NCBI GenBank assembly: GCA_050486285.1
Contig: JBJHCZ010000015.1
Coordinates: 7,433 to 71,432 of the forward strand
DNA: 64,000 bases
Origin: JAITWN01 sp050486285
GTDB taxonomy: Bacteria; Pseudomonadota; Gammaproteobacteria; SZUA-140
Reading direction: 5' to 3'
Every line of letters begins with the position of its first letter. Position 1 is the stretch's first letter. This document shows, piece by piece, positions 23,809 to 33,112 of the stretch. The notes beneath the pieces are model-generated. The model was not told the origin of the DNA and did no database searches. It worked only from the letters and a program-made list of their open reading frames with translations. A program made the position numbers and the translations under genes.

Positions 23809-25731
23809 ATGATGTGGCGCCGCGCGGGCCCAGTCCTGCTCGTTCTCGCAATGGCATTGCCCGCATCCGTCCACGCAGGACAGGATGACGGTTATGCTGA
23901 AATCCTGATCGAACGCGCCGTCGCGGCGCGGCTTGCCGAAGCGCCGTACTGGCTGAGGCTCGTCTACTATGTCCCGGCGCGCAATGCCAGCGGCTGGCGC
24001 AGCGAGGCCACCGCCGCGGATTTTTTCAACAGCCCCGGCGGCCGCGACGATCCTGCTGCGGAACTGAGCGCGACCTTGCGCGCGCTGTTCGCGCCGCCGC
24101 TCGATCCCGTCGACGAGGCCGCGGGCCGCCAGCATCCGCAGTGCGCGTTCATCGCGCGCTATCACTGGCTGCGCGAACGCCTCGACATCGACGATGCCCG
24201 CCTGCCGCCCCAGCCCTGCGAACGCTTCGATGTATGGTTCGACGCGATCGACCCGGCGCGCGTCGCACTGGTATTCGCCGCCGACTATGTCGGCAATCCC
24301 TCGTCGGCGTTCGGACATACGCTGCTGCGCCTCGACCGGCCGTCGGAGGATGCAAGCCGGCTGGTGTCCTATGCGGTCAACTATGCGGCAATCGTCGGTG
24401 ACGCGAATCCGGTCAGCTACGCATGGAACGGCCTGACCGGCGGTTATCCGGGGTACTACTCGCTGCTGCCGTACTACGACAAGGTGCGGGAGTACAACGA
24501 TCTCGAAAGCCGCGACATGTGGGAATACGAGTTGACGCTTTCACCCGAGGAGATCGCGCGCATGATGCGCCATCTGTGGGAGGCGGGTTCGGTCCCGTTC
24601 GACTACTATTTCCTCAAGCAGAACTGCTCGTACCGGCTGCTCGGGCTGCTCGAGATCGCGCGTCCCGAAGCGGCGCTGACGAACCGCTTTCCGGTCTATG
24701 CGATACCGACGGACACCGTGCGCGTCGCGCTGGAGGAGGAAGGCCTGCTGCGCGCGGTCGTCTTCCGACCTTCGGCGGAACGCCGCCTGAAGCACGGGGT
24801 CTCGCTGGCATCGGCCGGGATCAGGGGCGCGGCGCTGGCGGCAGCCAACCGCGAGGATGCCGATCGCGCGCTGGAAGCGCTGCCGCCGGCGGACCGCGCG
24901 CAGGCGCTCGAACTGGCGCATGACTATCTGCACTATCACTTCCTGGCCGGCCGCCTGCCGCGCGAGACCGCGGCGCCGCGCATGCACCGCCTGCTGGTCG
25001 AGCGCAGCAGGGTAGAAGCGCCTTCGCCGGTCCCTGAACCGCCACGGCCGGCGACGCGGCCCGACCAGGGACATCCGACCGGACGCCTCGGACTCGGCGC
25101 CGGCTACGCGCATGGCGCGCATTTCACCGAACTGCAGTGGCGCGCGGCCTATCATGACCTCGCCGATCCGCAACCCGGCTATCGCCAGGGGGCACAGATC
25201 GATTTTCTCGGCGCGAGCGCGCGTTATGAGCACGACCATCATCGCTGGCGCGTCGAGCGCGTCGATGTCGCCGAGATCTGGTCGCTGGCGCCGCGCAATG
25301 CCTTTCTGAAACCGGTGTCATGGAAGGTCGGCGGCGGCTTGATGCGCGATCCGTTGCTGACGCCGGACCGGCCGCTGGTCGGCGAATTTCACGGCGGCGC
25401 CGGACTGGCCCGGGCCCTCGATCGCGATGAACGGCTGATCGTCTACGGGCTGGCCGAGGGTCGCCTGATTGCCTCCCGTCATACCGACGACCGCCTGCGG
25501 CTCGGCGCGGGTCCGCGCATCGGCGTCGTCCATGGCGGGCGACTCGGCTCGCTGCATGCGACCGCAGTCGTGCGCCGGCATACCGATGGCCGGGATCTTC
25601 GCCGCGAGGCGCGGCTGGAACAGAGTCTCGCCTTGGGTGATCGCCTCGCGCTGCGCCTGCGACTCGGCTGGGCGGAGGAGGGCGGCAGATATTATCGCGA
25701 GCGGATGCTGCTCGCGCACTGGTATTACTGA
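23809..25731 (+). CDS. DUF4105-family exported protein with C-terminal barrel-like region
   Basis: 640 residues. A signal peptide (about 1-24) is followed by the DUF4105 domain, with SSAFGHTLLRLD, YAVNYAAIVGDANPVSYAWN, GYPGYYSLLPYYDKVREYND and, further on, YYFLKQNCSYRLL. The conserved His (FGH) and Cys (QNCSYRL) recall papain-like or NlpC/P60-like hydrolases and this domain has been compared with lipobox or peptidoglycan-modifying enzymes. The last 200 residues are alternating beta strands ending in LLAHWYY, a likely outer-membrane barrel. The first two codons are both ATG. It may act at the cell surface; the substrate is unknown. Confidence 0.85.
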   Translation: MMWRRAGPVLLVLAMALPASVHAGQDDGYAEILIERAVAARLAEAPYWLRLVYYVPARNASGWRSEATAADFFNSPGGRDDPAAELSATLRALFAPPLDPVDEAAGRQHPQCAFIARYHWLRERLDIDDARLPPQPCERFDVWFDAIDPARVALVFAADYVGNPSSAFGHTLLRLDRPSEDASRLVSYAVNYAAIVGDANPVSYAWNGLTGGYPGYYSLLPYYDKVREYNDLESRDMWEYELTLSPEEIARMMRHLWEAGSVPFDYYFLKQNCSYRLLGLLEIARPEAALTNRFPVYAIPTDTVRVALEEEGLLRAVVFRPSAERRLKHGVSLASAGIRGAALAAANREDADRALEALPPADRAQALELAHDYLHYHFLAGRLPRETAAPRMHRLLVERSRVEAPSPVPEPPRPATRPDQGHPTGRLGLGAGYAHGAHFTELQWRAAYHDLADPQPGYRQGAQIDFLGASARYEHDHHRWRVERVDVAEIWSLAPRNAFLKPVSWKVGGGLMRDPLLTPDRPLVGEFHGGAGLARALDRDERLIVYGLAEGRLIASRHTDDRLRLGAGPRIGVVHGGRLGSLHATAVVRRHTDGRDLRREARLEQSLALGDRLALRLRLGWAEEGGRYYRERMLLAHWYY

Positions 25732-25732
25732 C

Positions 25733-26566
25733 ATGATCAGGCTGCTGCTGTTGCCGATGTTGATCATGCAGTCCGCGTGCACACAGTTGTTCTTTCATCC
25801 GCTTGCGCAACCGGTGTTCGATCCCGCCGATGCCGGCATCGTCTACGAAACGGTGACCTTCGAGGCCACGGACGGCACGCGCCTGCACGGCTGGTTCCTG
25901 CCGTCGCGGCTGGAGGAAGCCCGGGCGACGATCCTGTTCCTGTACGGCAATGCCGAGAACAAGAGCACGCATATCGCCAGCGTCTACTGGCTGCCCGAGC
26001 ACGGTTTCAATGTGCTGACGTTCGACTATCGAGGCTACGGCGGCTCGGCCGGACGGCCGACGCTGCCCGGGATGCACGACGATATCGACGCCGCGCTGCG
26101 CCATCTGCTGTCGCGGCCGGAGCCGTCGGCGCAGCGCATCATCGTCTTCGGCCAGAGCCTCGGCGGCGCGCTGGCGCTGACCGCGGTCGCCGACTCGCCC
26201 TGGCGCGCGCATATCCATGGCGTCGTCGTCGAGGGGGCATTCAGCGGTTACCGGACGATCGCGCGCGAGAAGTTGTCCGGGTTCTGGCTGACCTGGCCGC
26301 TGGCCTGGCCGTTTTCGCTGACCGTCAGCGACCGCTACCAGCCGCTGGAGGCGGCCGCGCGGATCAGTCCGATACCGTTGCTGCTGGTCTATTCAACGGA
26401 GGATGACATCGTGCCCGCGCATCACGGTGACCGCCTCTATGAGGCGGCGCAGTCACCGAAGTATCTGTGGAAGATCGACGGGATTCCGCACATTGCCGCT
26501 TTCATCGATGATGATCGGCGGCATGAGCTTGTCTCGCTGATCAGACGCTGGCTTCAGGAAGGCTGA
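25733..26566 (+). CDS. Alpha/beta hydrolase with lipoprotein-type signal
   Basis: 277 residues. The start at 25733, one base after the previous stop, gives a short signal ending in MLIMQSAC, which could be a lipobox, so the protein may be membrane-anchored. The fold has FLYGNAENKS (oxyanion), FDYRGYGGSAG, the nucleophile in FGQSLGGALALT, the acid in STEDDIVP and a His in GIPHIAAF. It resembles the BEM46/YfhR group of serine hydrolases. Probably co-transcribed with the DUF4105 gene. Its 3' end overlaps the convergent nicotinate phosphoribosyltransferase gene by 26 bases. Confidence 0.88.
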   Translation: MIRLLLLPMLIMQSACTQLFFHPLAQPVFDPADAGIVYETVTFEATDGTRLHGWFLPSRLEEARATILFLYGNAENKSTHIASVYWLPEHGFNVLTFDYRGYGGSAGRPTLPGMHDDIDAALRHLLSRPEPSAQRIIVFGQSLGGALALTAVADSPWRAHIHGVVVEGAFSGYRTIAREKLSGFWLTWPLAWPFSLTVSDRYQPLEAAARISPIPLLLVYSTEDDIVPAHHGDRLYEAAQSPKYLWKIDGIPHIAAFIDDDRRHELVSLIRRWLQEG

Positions 26567-27908
26567 TTCCCCGATGCCGGCTGCGACGGTCGATCTCGTC
26601 GGCAAGGCACTGCAGCATGGGCGCGATCCCGACCGGATAGGCGGGTACCGATCCGGGTTCGCCGCCCGGCGGGAGGCGTGTCAGGGCGGCGAGCGTACGG
26701 TCCCGGATAATGGACAGGACCTCGGGCGCGGCCAGGCGTCGTCCCGCGCGCATGACCGTCTGTAACAGCGGATCGCCCGGCAGCGAGTCACTCGACAGCG
26801 TCAGCGTATCCGCGCACATGCGCCCGGCCGTGTCGTAACCACGCCAGACCTGCTTCCGCCCCGGCCACGTCTCCTTGCCCTCGGAGCGCTTGCGCCGGGG
26901 GATGCCGGCATATTCCTGCAGCTTGTACGCGCAGTCGAGATAAGGGGCGTCTGCCGAGGTGTCGAGTTTCGTGCCGATGCCGAAGCCGTCGATCGGCGCG
27001 CCGGCGCGGAGCAGCTTGCCGATGATCGCCTCGTCGAGACTGCCGCTGCAGAAGATCGCGGTGTCGCGCAGGCCGCCGTCGTCGAGGATGGCGCGCACGC
27101 GCAGGCTGTGTTCCAGCAGGTCGCCGCTGTCCAGGCGGACGGCCCTGATGCGGATGCCGCGTTCCCTCAATTGCGGCGCGAGCGCGACGACCTTGCGCGC
27201 GCCGGCCTCGGTGTCGTAGGTGTCGATCAGCAGCGTGACATTGTCGCGCATCGATTCTGCAAAGTGCTCGAAGGCCAGCGCCTCGTCGTCATGGGCCTGG
27301 ATGTAGGAGTGGGCCATCGTGCCGTAGCTCGGAATACCGTAGCGGGCCTCGGCGAGCACGGTCGCGGTGCCGTCGAAGCCGGCGAGATAGCTCGCCCGCG
27401 CCGCGAGCAGCGCCGCCTCGGCGCCGTGGGCGCGGCGCATGCCGAAGTCGACCAGCAGCTTGCCGGGCGCCGCGAGGCGGCAGCGCGCCGCCTTGCTCGC
27501 GATCAGGGTCTGGAAATGCAGCAGATTGATGACGCGGCTCTCGATCAGTTGCGCCTCGGGCAGCGGCGCGACGACGCGCAGGATCGGTTCGTCGGCGAAG
27601 AAGACGGTCCCTTCCGGCATCGCGTCGACGTCGCCGGTGAATCGCAACGTCGCGAGCCGCTCGATGAAGCCGGCGGAAAACCGGCCGGTCCCGCGCAGCC
27701 AGGTGATCTCCTCGTCACTGAAGCGCAGGCGTTCCAGATAATCGAGGACCTGTTCGAGACCGGCGGCGACGAGAAACGCGCGTTCCGGCGGCAGCCGGCG
27801 CACGAAGAACTCGAACACCGCGGTGTCGTTCATGCCGCGGTCGTGGTAGCCCTGCAGCATCGTCAGCTGATACAGGTCGGTGAGGAGGGGGCTGGTCAGC
27901 GGGTCCAT
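26541..27908 (-). CDS. pncB: Nicotinate phosphoribosyltransferase
   Basis: 455 residues. The N-terminal part has LLTDLYQLTMLQGYHDRGM, with VDFGMRRAHGAEAALLAARA and SYGTMAHSYIQAHDDE in the middle. The phosphoribosyl-binding region is IRAVRLDSGDLLEHS and GFGIGTKLDTSADAP. The histidine in TMAHSYI is the phosphorylated residue in known enzymes. It joins nicotinate to PRPP to form nicotinate mononucleotide for NAD salvage, using ATP. GGAGG stands seven bases before the ATG. The nicotinamidase gene lies 12 bases upstream in the same direction, making a two-step salvage operon. Confidence 0.94.
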   Translation of the reverse strand: MDPLTSPLLTDLYQLTMLQGYHDRGMNDTAVFEFFVRRLPPERAFLVAAGLEQVLDYLERLRFSDEEITWLRGTGRFSAGFIERLATLRFTGDVDAMPEGTVFFADEPILRVVAPLPEAQLIESRVINLLHFQTLIASKAARCRLAAPGKLLVDFGMRRAHGAEAALLAARASYLAGFDGTATVLAEARYGIPSYGTMAHSYIQAHDDEALAFEHFAESMRDNVTLLIDTYDTEAGARKVVALAPQLRERGIRIRAVRLDSGDLLEHSLRVRAILDDGGLRDTAIFCSGSLDEAIIGKLLRAGAPIDGFGIGTKLDTSADAPYLDCAYKLQEYAGIPRRKRSEGKETWPGRKQVWRGYDTAGRMCADTLTLSSDSLPGDPLLQTVMRAGRRLAAPEVLSIIRDRTLAALTRLPPGGEPGSVPAYPVGIAPMLQCLADEIDRRSRHRGISLPEASV

Positions 27909-27920
27909 CTTGCCTCCGGG

Positions 27921-28502
27921 TCAGACCGGCGCCAGCGAGGCAAGGTCGAGCACGGTTGCGCCCAGCGCCGCGATCTCGCGTTCCGCGTCTTCGCCGTCGC
28001 CGGGCTCGACGTTGACCGCGCGCGAGGCGTCGCTGAGATAGACGACAGTGAAACCGGCCGCGATCGCGTCGCGTACCGTCGCCAGCACGCAATAATCGGT
28101 CGCGAGTCCACCGATCCACAGGCGCCCGACGCCGAGCGTACGCAGGCGTTCGGTCAGGCCGGTACCGTCAAAACCCGAATAGGCGTCGCGATCCGGGTCG
28201 GTGGCCTTCGAGACGACGATCGATTCGTCTGGGAGCCTGAGCCAGGGCGCAAAGTCGGCGCCGGCCGTGCCGGCCACGCAGTGCGGCGGCCAGGGGCCGC
28301 CACGAGCCGTGAACGAACAGTGGTTCGGCGGATGCCAGTCGCGGGTCGCGATCACCGGCAGTCCGGCGCGCCTGAAGCGTTCGATGTAATGATTGAGCAC
28401 AGGGACGACCTGGTCGCCGTCGGGCACGCCGAGTGCGCCGTCCGGCAGAAAGTCCTTCTGGACATCGACGATGACGAGCGCATCGCCGTTGCGGGTCTCC
28501 AT
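27921..28502 (-). CDS. pncA: Nicotinamidase
   Basis: 193 residues from the ATG at 28502, which has GGAGG seven bases upstream; a TTG five codons earlier is weaker. The isochorismatase-like fold has the catalytic aspartate in ALVIVDVQKDFLPDGAL, metal ligands in DWHPPNHCSF, the lysine region VSKATDPDRDAYSGF and the catalytic cysteine in GLATDYCVLATVRDA. It converts nicotinamide to nicotinate, the substrate of the downstream pncB product. Confidence 0.94.
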   Translation of the reverse strand: METRNGDALVIVDVQKDFLPDGALGVPDGDQVVPVLNHYIERFRRAGLPVIATRDWHPPNHCSFTARGGPWPPHCVAGTAGADFAPWLRLPDESIVVSKATDPDRDAYSGFDGTGLTERLRTLGVGRLWIGGLATDYCVLATVRDAIAAGFTVVYLSDASRAVNVEPGDGEDAEREIAALGATVLDLASLAPV

Positions 28503-28576
28503 GACTGCCTCCGGCAATCCCGGGGAGGGATCGCTGTGATCCGTTCACCCGATCATAGCAGAAGCGGGGCGGCTGG

Positions 28577-31500
28577 CTAGCCCGGCGTTCTCGGCTTGAA
28601 GCGGGTGACGTTGTCACCGTTGGAGATGCGGTGATCGTCGTCGCGGGCGAGATACTTCTGCTCGAAGGCCTCCGGCGTGAGCGGCTCGCTGAAATAGAAG
28701 CCCTGCATGAAGTCGCAGCCGGCCTCGCGCAGCACGCGGGCCTGTTCGGCGGTCTCGACGCCCTCGGCGATGACCTCGAGACCGAGACCACGCGCCATCG
28801 CAAGCACGCCGGTCACGATCGCGATGTCCTCGCGGTCGTCGGGGATGTCATGGACGAAGGAGCGGTCGATCTTGAGGATATCGACCGGGAAGCGCTTGAG
28901 GTAGGCGAGTGACGAATAGCCGGTACCGAAGTCGTCGATCGCGAGATGAATGCCCATCTCCTTGAACTTGCGGAAGATCGAGATCATGTCCTCGGCATGT
29001 TCCATGATGACGCTCTCGGTGATCTCGAGTTCGAGCAGATCGGACGGCACGCCGGTTTCCCTGAGTACGCGGCTGACCGTGTCGATGATCTCGAACTTCT
29101 CGATTTGGCGTACCGAGAGGTTGATCGCCATGCGCAGCGGCGCGTGACCCTTGTCGAGCCAGGTCTTCAGCTGCCGGCAGGCCTTGAACATCACCTGGTC
29201 GCCGATGCGGCCGATCAGGCCGGTGTCCTCGGCCAGCGGGATGAAATCGGCCGGCGCGACGATGCCGCGTTCCGGATGCATCCAGCGCACCAGGGCCTCG
29301 ACGCCGATGACCTTGCCGCTGCGGGATTCGACCTGGGGCTGGTAATGGATCAGCATTTCGTCGCGATCGACGGCCCTGCGCAAATCACCCTCCATCTTCA
29401 AGCGTCGCGCGACGTCCGCCTCCATACCGTATTCGAAGAAGCGGAAGTCGTTGCGATAACGCTTGGCATTGAACATCGCGGTGTCCGCATGTTTCATCAG
29501 CGTCGCGATGTCCGAGGCATCGGACGGGAACATCGAGATGCCGATGCTCAGCGTGACGAAGATTTCCTGCTCGAGGAAGGTTACCGGCTTCGAGAAGGCC
29601 GTGCATATCTTCCTTGCGATCGAGGCCAGCACCTCGCGCGAGCCGATGTCGTCGAGTACGATCGTGAACTCGTCACCGCCAAGGCGCGCGACCAGGTCGC
29701 CGTCGCGGACGCAATGATGCAGCCGTTCGGCGACGATCTTCAGCAGCATGTCGCCGGCGTCGTGGCCGAGGGTGTCGTTGATCAGCTTGAAGCGGTCGAC
29801 GTCGATGAACATCACCGCGAGAGGCTTGCCGGTCTCGCGGTTGGCGTCGAGCAGCGCGGTCAGGTGGCTGGTAAAGCGCATCCTGTTCGGCAGGCCGGTC
29901 AGAGAATCGCTGTAGGCGAGCTGGTGCATGTGACGCTCGGTGCGGCTCGCATGCATCAGGTGGGCAATGCGGCGGCGCAGCACGGAGATGTTGACCGGTT
30001 TCGGGATATAGTCGGTTGCGCCGACCGAGAAGGCCTTCTCGATCGAGTCCTCGTCCTCGAGACCGGTGATGATCAGCACCGGGATGTGGGCGCTGTCCGC
30101 CTGCTGTTTCAGATACTGGCAGGCGGCAAATCCGTCCATGATCGGCATCTTGCCGTCCATCAGGATCAGGTCGGGGGGGTCGTTTGCGCACAGGTCGATC
30201 GCAGTGGTGCCGTTGTCGGCCTCGATGACCCGGTAACCTTCCTCCTCGATGATATTGCGGAACATCAAACGCGTGTAGCGATCGTCGTCGACGACCAGAA
30301 TCCGCCCGACATGACCGTGATGGCCCTGGGATCCGCTTTCGACCCGATTGCCGTCCAGCTCGCTCCGCAGCAATGTCAGCAAGGTCTGCGACTCGGCGAC
30401 GGCGGTGTTGTAGAGCATCCGGACGGTATTGATATCATTGCCGCGGCCGGCGGATTCGATGTGCCGGCTGACATCGGCCAGCCGGCTGGCGCCGATATTC
30501 GCGGCGCTGCCCTTGACCGCATGGGCAATATTGGGGACGTTGTCGAGTCGGCCTTCCCTGATCGAGGCGTCGAGATCCGCCAGATAGGCAGGCAGATCCT
30601 CGATGAAGACCTTGAGCATCCCGGTAAACGAATCGCCGATCGATTCCCTGAGCTCGTTGAACATGGCCTCATCGAGCGTCTGTCCCGCCACTGCCCGGTC
30701 GCCGGCTTCACCGGGGGCGATCGTTGAGGCGGGCAGGGGGCGGGCGGCCTCACCGCGCAACCACACCGACAGCTTGTCACGGATGATCTCGAGCTTCAGG
30801 GGTTTGGAGAGATAGTCATCCATGCCGGCGTCGAGGCATCTGCGTATGTCCCCGTCCTGGACGTTGGCGGTCATCGCGATGATCGGCATTCGGCGTCCGC
30901 TGCCTTCCAGCGCGCGGATCCGGCGCGTCGTCTCGTAGCCGTCGAGGTCGGGCATGTTGCAGTCCATCAGGGCGAGGTCGAACGATTCCAGGCGCAGGGC
31001 CTCGATTGCTTCGTGTCCGCCGGCGGCGACAGTGGGGCGCAGGCCGAGACGTTCGAGCATGCCGGAAACGACGTACTGGTTTGCCCGGTTGTCCTCGACG
31101 ATGAGGATTCGTGAACGCGGGAGCTTGTTCGTCTCTGAGTCCGCTGCCGGGTCATCCCTGGCCGGCAAGGCAGGGCGACTGCCGATCAGCATGTCGATCA
31201 GCAGGCCGTGCAGCGTGGACTTTCGCAACGGCTTTCGAATTGACCAGGCGCTGGCATTGCCGGTGGTGGCGGTCTCGGCATCCGCCATCCCGTTCGCCAT
31301 CAGCGCGATATGGGCGACGCCGGTCAGTTCACCCGACCCGATGATGTCGGCGACGGGGCGTCCGAAGTTAGCCTTGAGGTCGGCGTCTATCAGCAGGGCA
31401 TCGAAGCAAGGATTGCGGTCCCGGCGCGACTCGATGATCGTCGACATCTCCTGCGCAGTCTGTGCGACGACCGGTCTCATGCCGAACGACTCGCACAGCC

Positions 31501-33103
31501 GCCGTGCCTGTCGCCTGACCGTCTCGCTGTCGTCGACGATGAGGATGCTCTTGCCGGCAAGCCTGCTCTCGACCGCAGTAGCGGCGACGGCGGATTCGGG
31601 CCTGTCGAACGGCAGCCTGACGCGGAAGCTGCTTCCCTGTCCCGGCGCGCTCCTGACGCCGATGTCGCCGCCCATGAACTCGACGAGTTGCTTGCAGATC
31701 GCCAGACCGAGTCCGGTGCCGCCGTACTTGCGGGTCGTCGAACCGTCGGCCTGGAGGAAGGGTTCGAAAATGCGCTGGTGCGCGTGTTCGGCGATGCCGA
31801 TGCCGGTGTCCCTGACCTCGAACAGGAGTGCCGGGCGTTCGGCGCAGGATTGTTCCGCCGGTTCGACGGAAATCGTGATTTCACCCTTGTCGGTGAATTT
31901 GATCGCGTTGCCGACCAGATTGACGATCACCTGGTGCAAGCGGGCACGATCGCCGTTGACCATGGCCGGACAGTCGCTGTCTATCACATAGCCGATATCC
32001 AGTCCCTTGGCGTTGGCCTGGGTACCGATCAGGCCGAGTATGTCGTCGAGGAAATCCGTGAGGCAGAAGTCCTCGCGGTTGACTTCGAGCTGGCCGGAAT
32101 CGTTGCGCGAGAAATCGAGGATGTCGTTGACCAGGGCCAGCAGGGATTCTCCGGAGCTGCGCGCAACCTCGAGATAGTCCGCCTGCCGCTCATTGAGACC
32201 CATGCCCTGCAACAATTCAAGCATGCCGAGGACGCCGTTCAGCGGCGTCCTCAGTTCGTGACTGACCGTCGCCGCGAACTCGCCCTTCAGGCGCGCGGTC
32301 TCGATGGCGGCGTCCCGGGCCCTGCGCAGTTCGATCTCGCGGGCCTCGAGCACGTTCATCATCTTGTTGAAGGCCGTCTGCATTTCGTTGACATCGCGCG
32401 GACCCTCGATGCCGGCGCGGATCATCGTCTCGCCGGAAGTCGCCCGGTGCATCGTCTCGGCAAGGCGCTTGATCGGGCCGGTGACGCGGCGGGTCAGCAG
32501 CAGCAGGGCCGCGAGCAACGCCGCGGCCAGTATCGAGCTCACCGTGATATTGGTCTTGAGCAGGTCGCCGGTCAGCCCATGCATCGTCTCCTTGCTCATG
32601 GCGAGCTGGACATGACCGATCAGCTCCGGTTGTCCGGGATCGACGGTGAACGGAGAATCCTCATCGATCGACGGAGTGGTATAGACCGGCGAGATGAAGC
32701 GCCACTGCCGGTTGCCGTCCTCGATCATCAGTGTCTGTGGCGGGATGGCGCCGGCGTAATCATCGAGCCTGTTGATCTCGCCCACGGCCAGCAGCGGATG
32801 GCGATCGGTGTCGTAGACCGCGATCGCAACGATGTCCGGCGAACTCAGCACCGCCTCGGCGTAGTCCTGCACGTTTTCCGGACTGTGCAGCAGCAGCGCC
32901 AGAGTACTCTGCGAGGCCAGCGTCTCGGCGGTCTGATGCCCCTCGAACACGAAGCGATCGCGGATGGTCTGTCCGGACAGCCAGGTGATCGCGATCGACG
33001 ATATCAGCGATGCGAGCAGGATACCGGCGACGAAGATCAGCGCCAGTTGCTGGCGGAATCCCATGCGGCCGTATCTGTTGGTCTTGTTCAGGTCCATTGC
33101 CAC
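28577..33103 (-). CDS. Giant hybrid histidine kinase with three receivers, Hpt, GGDEF and EAL domains
   Basis: 1508 residues (GTG start; an ATG two codons later is equally possible). Two membrane helices (about 18-41, 188-204) enclose a periplasmic sensor region. Then come HAMP (205-258), HisKA with His282 (ATVSHELRTPLNGVLG), an ATPase domain (385-500) with GGTGLGLAIC, receiver 1 (about 518-640), receiver 2 (about 664-785, Asp714), Hpt (about 815-910, His861 in AHAVKGSAANIGA) and receiver 3 (about 934-1050, Asp983). A GGDEF domain follows with GGDEF at 1142-1146 and the RxxD inhibitory site at 1133-1136. The EAL domain has EAL at 1269-1271 and DDFGTGYSS. Both cyclic di-GMP domains look intact. 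The gene lies 9 bases after the binding-protein gene and probably receives its signal from it. Confidence 0.95.
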   Translation of the reverse strand: MAMDLNKTNRYGRMGFRQQLALIFVAGILLASLISSIAITWLSGQTIRDRFVFEGHQTAETLASQSTLALLLHSPENVQDYAEAVLSSPDIVAIAVYDTDRHPLLAVGEINRLDDYAGAIPPQTLMIEDGNRQWRFISPVYTTPSIDEDSPFTVDPGQPELIGHVQLAMSKETMHGLTGDLLKTNITVSSILAAALLAALLLLTRRVTGPIKRLAETMHRATSGETMIRAGIEGPRDVNEMQTAFNKMMNVLEAREIELRRARDAAIETARLKGEFAATVSHELRTPLNGVLGMLELLQGMGLNERQADYLEVARSSGESLLALVNDILDFSRNDSGQLEVNREDFCLTDFLDDILGLIGTQANAKGLDIGYVIDSDCPAMVNGDRARLHQVIVNLVGNAIKFTDKGEITISVEPAEQSCAERPALLFEVRDTGIGIAEHAHQRIFEPFLQADGSTTRKYGGTGLGLAICKQLVEFMGGDIGVRSAPGQGSSFRVRLPFDRPESAVAATAVESRLAGKSILIVDDSETVRRQARRLCESFGMRPVVAQTAQEMSTIIESRRDRNPCFDALLIDADLKANFGRPVADIIGSGELTGVAHIALMANGMADAETATTGNASAWSIRKPLRKSTLHGLLIDMLIGSRPALPARDDPAADSETNKLPRSRILIVEDNRANQYVVSGMLERLGLRPTVAAGGHEAIEALRLESFDLALMDCNMPDLDGYETTRRIRALEGSGRRMPIIAMTANVQDGDIRRCLDAGMDDYLSKPLKLEIIRDKLSVWLRGEAARPLPASTIAPGEAGDRAVAGQTLDEAMFNELRESIGDSFTGMLKVFIEDLPAYLADLDASIREGRLDNVPNIAHAVKGSAANIGASRLADVSRHIESAGRGNDINTVRMLYNTAVAESQTLLTLLRSELDGNRVESGSQGHHGHVGRILVVDDDRYTRLMFRNIIEEEGYRVIEADNGTTAIDLCANDPPDLILMDGKMPIMDGFAACQYLKQQADSAHIPVLIITGLEDEDSIEKAFSVGATDYIPKPVNISVLRRRIAHLMHASRTERHMHQLAYSDSLTGLPNRMRFTSHLTALLDANRETGKPLAVMFIDVDRFKLINDTLGHDAGDMLLKIVAERLHHCVRDGDLVARLGGDEFTIVLDDIGSREVLASIARKICTAFSKPVTFLEQEIFVTLSIGISMFPSDASDIATLMKHADTAMFNAKRYRNDFRFFEYGMEADVARRLKMEGDLRRAVDRDEMLIHYQPQVESRSGKVIGVEALVRWMHPERGIVAPADFIPLAEDTGLIGRIGDQVMFKACRQLKTWLDKGHAPLRMAINLSVRQIEKFEIIDTVSRVLRETGVPSDLLELEITESVIMEHAEDMISIFRKFKEMGIHLAIDDFGTGYSSLAYLKRFPVDILKIDRSFVHDIPDDREDIAIVTGVLAMARGLGLEVIAEGVETAEQARVLREAGCDFMQGFYFSEPLTPEAFEQKYLARDDDHRISNGDNVTRFKPRTPG

Positions 33104-33112
33104 TGGTCGCCG

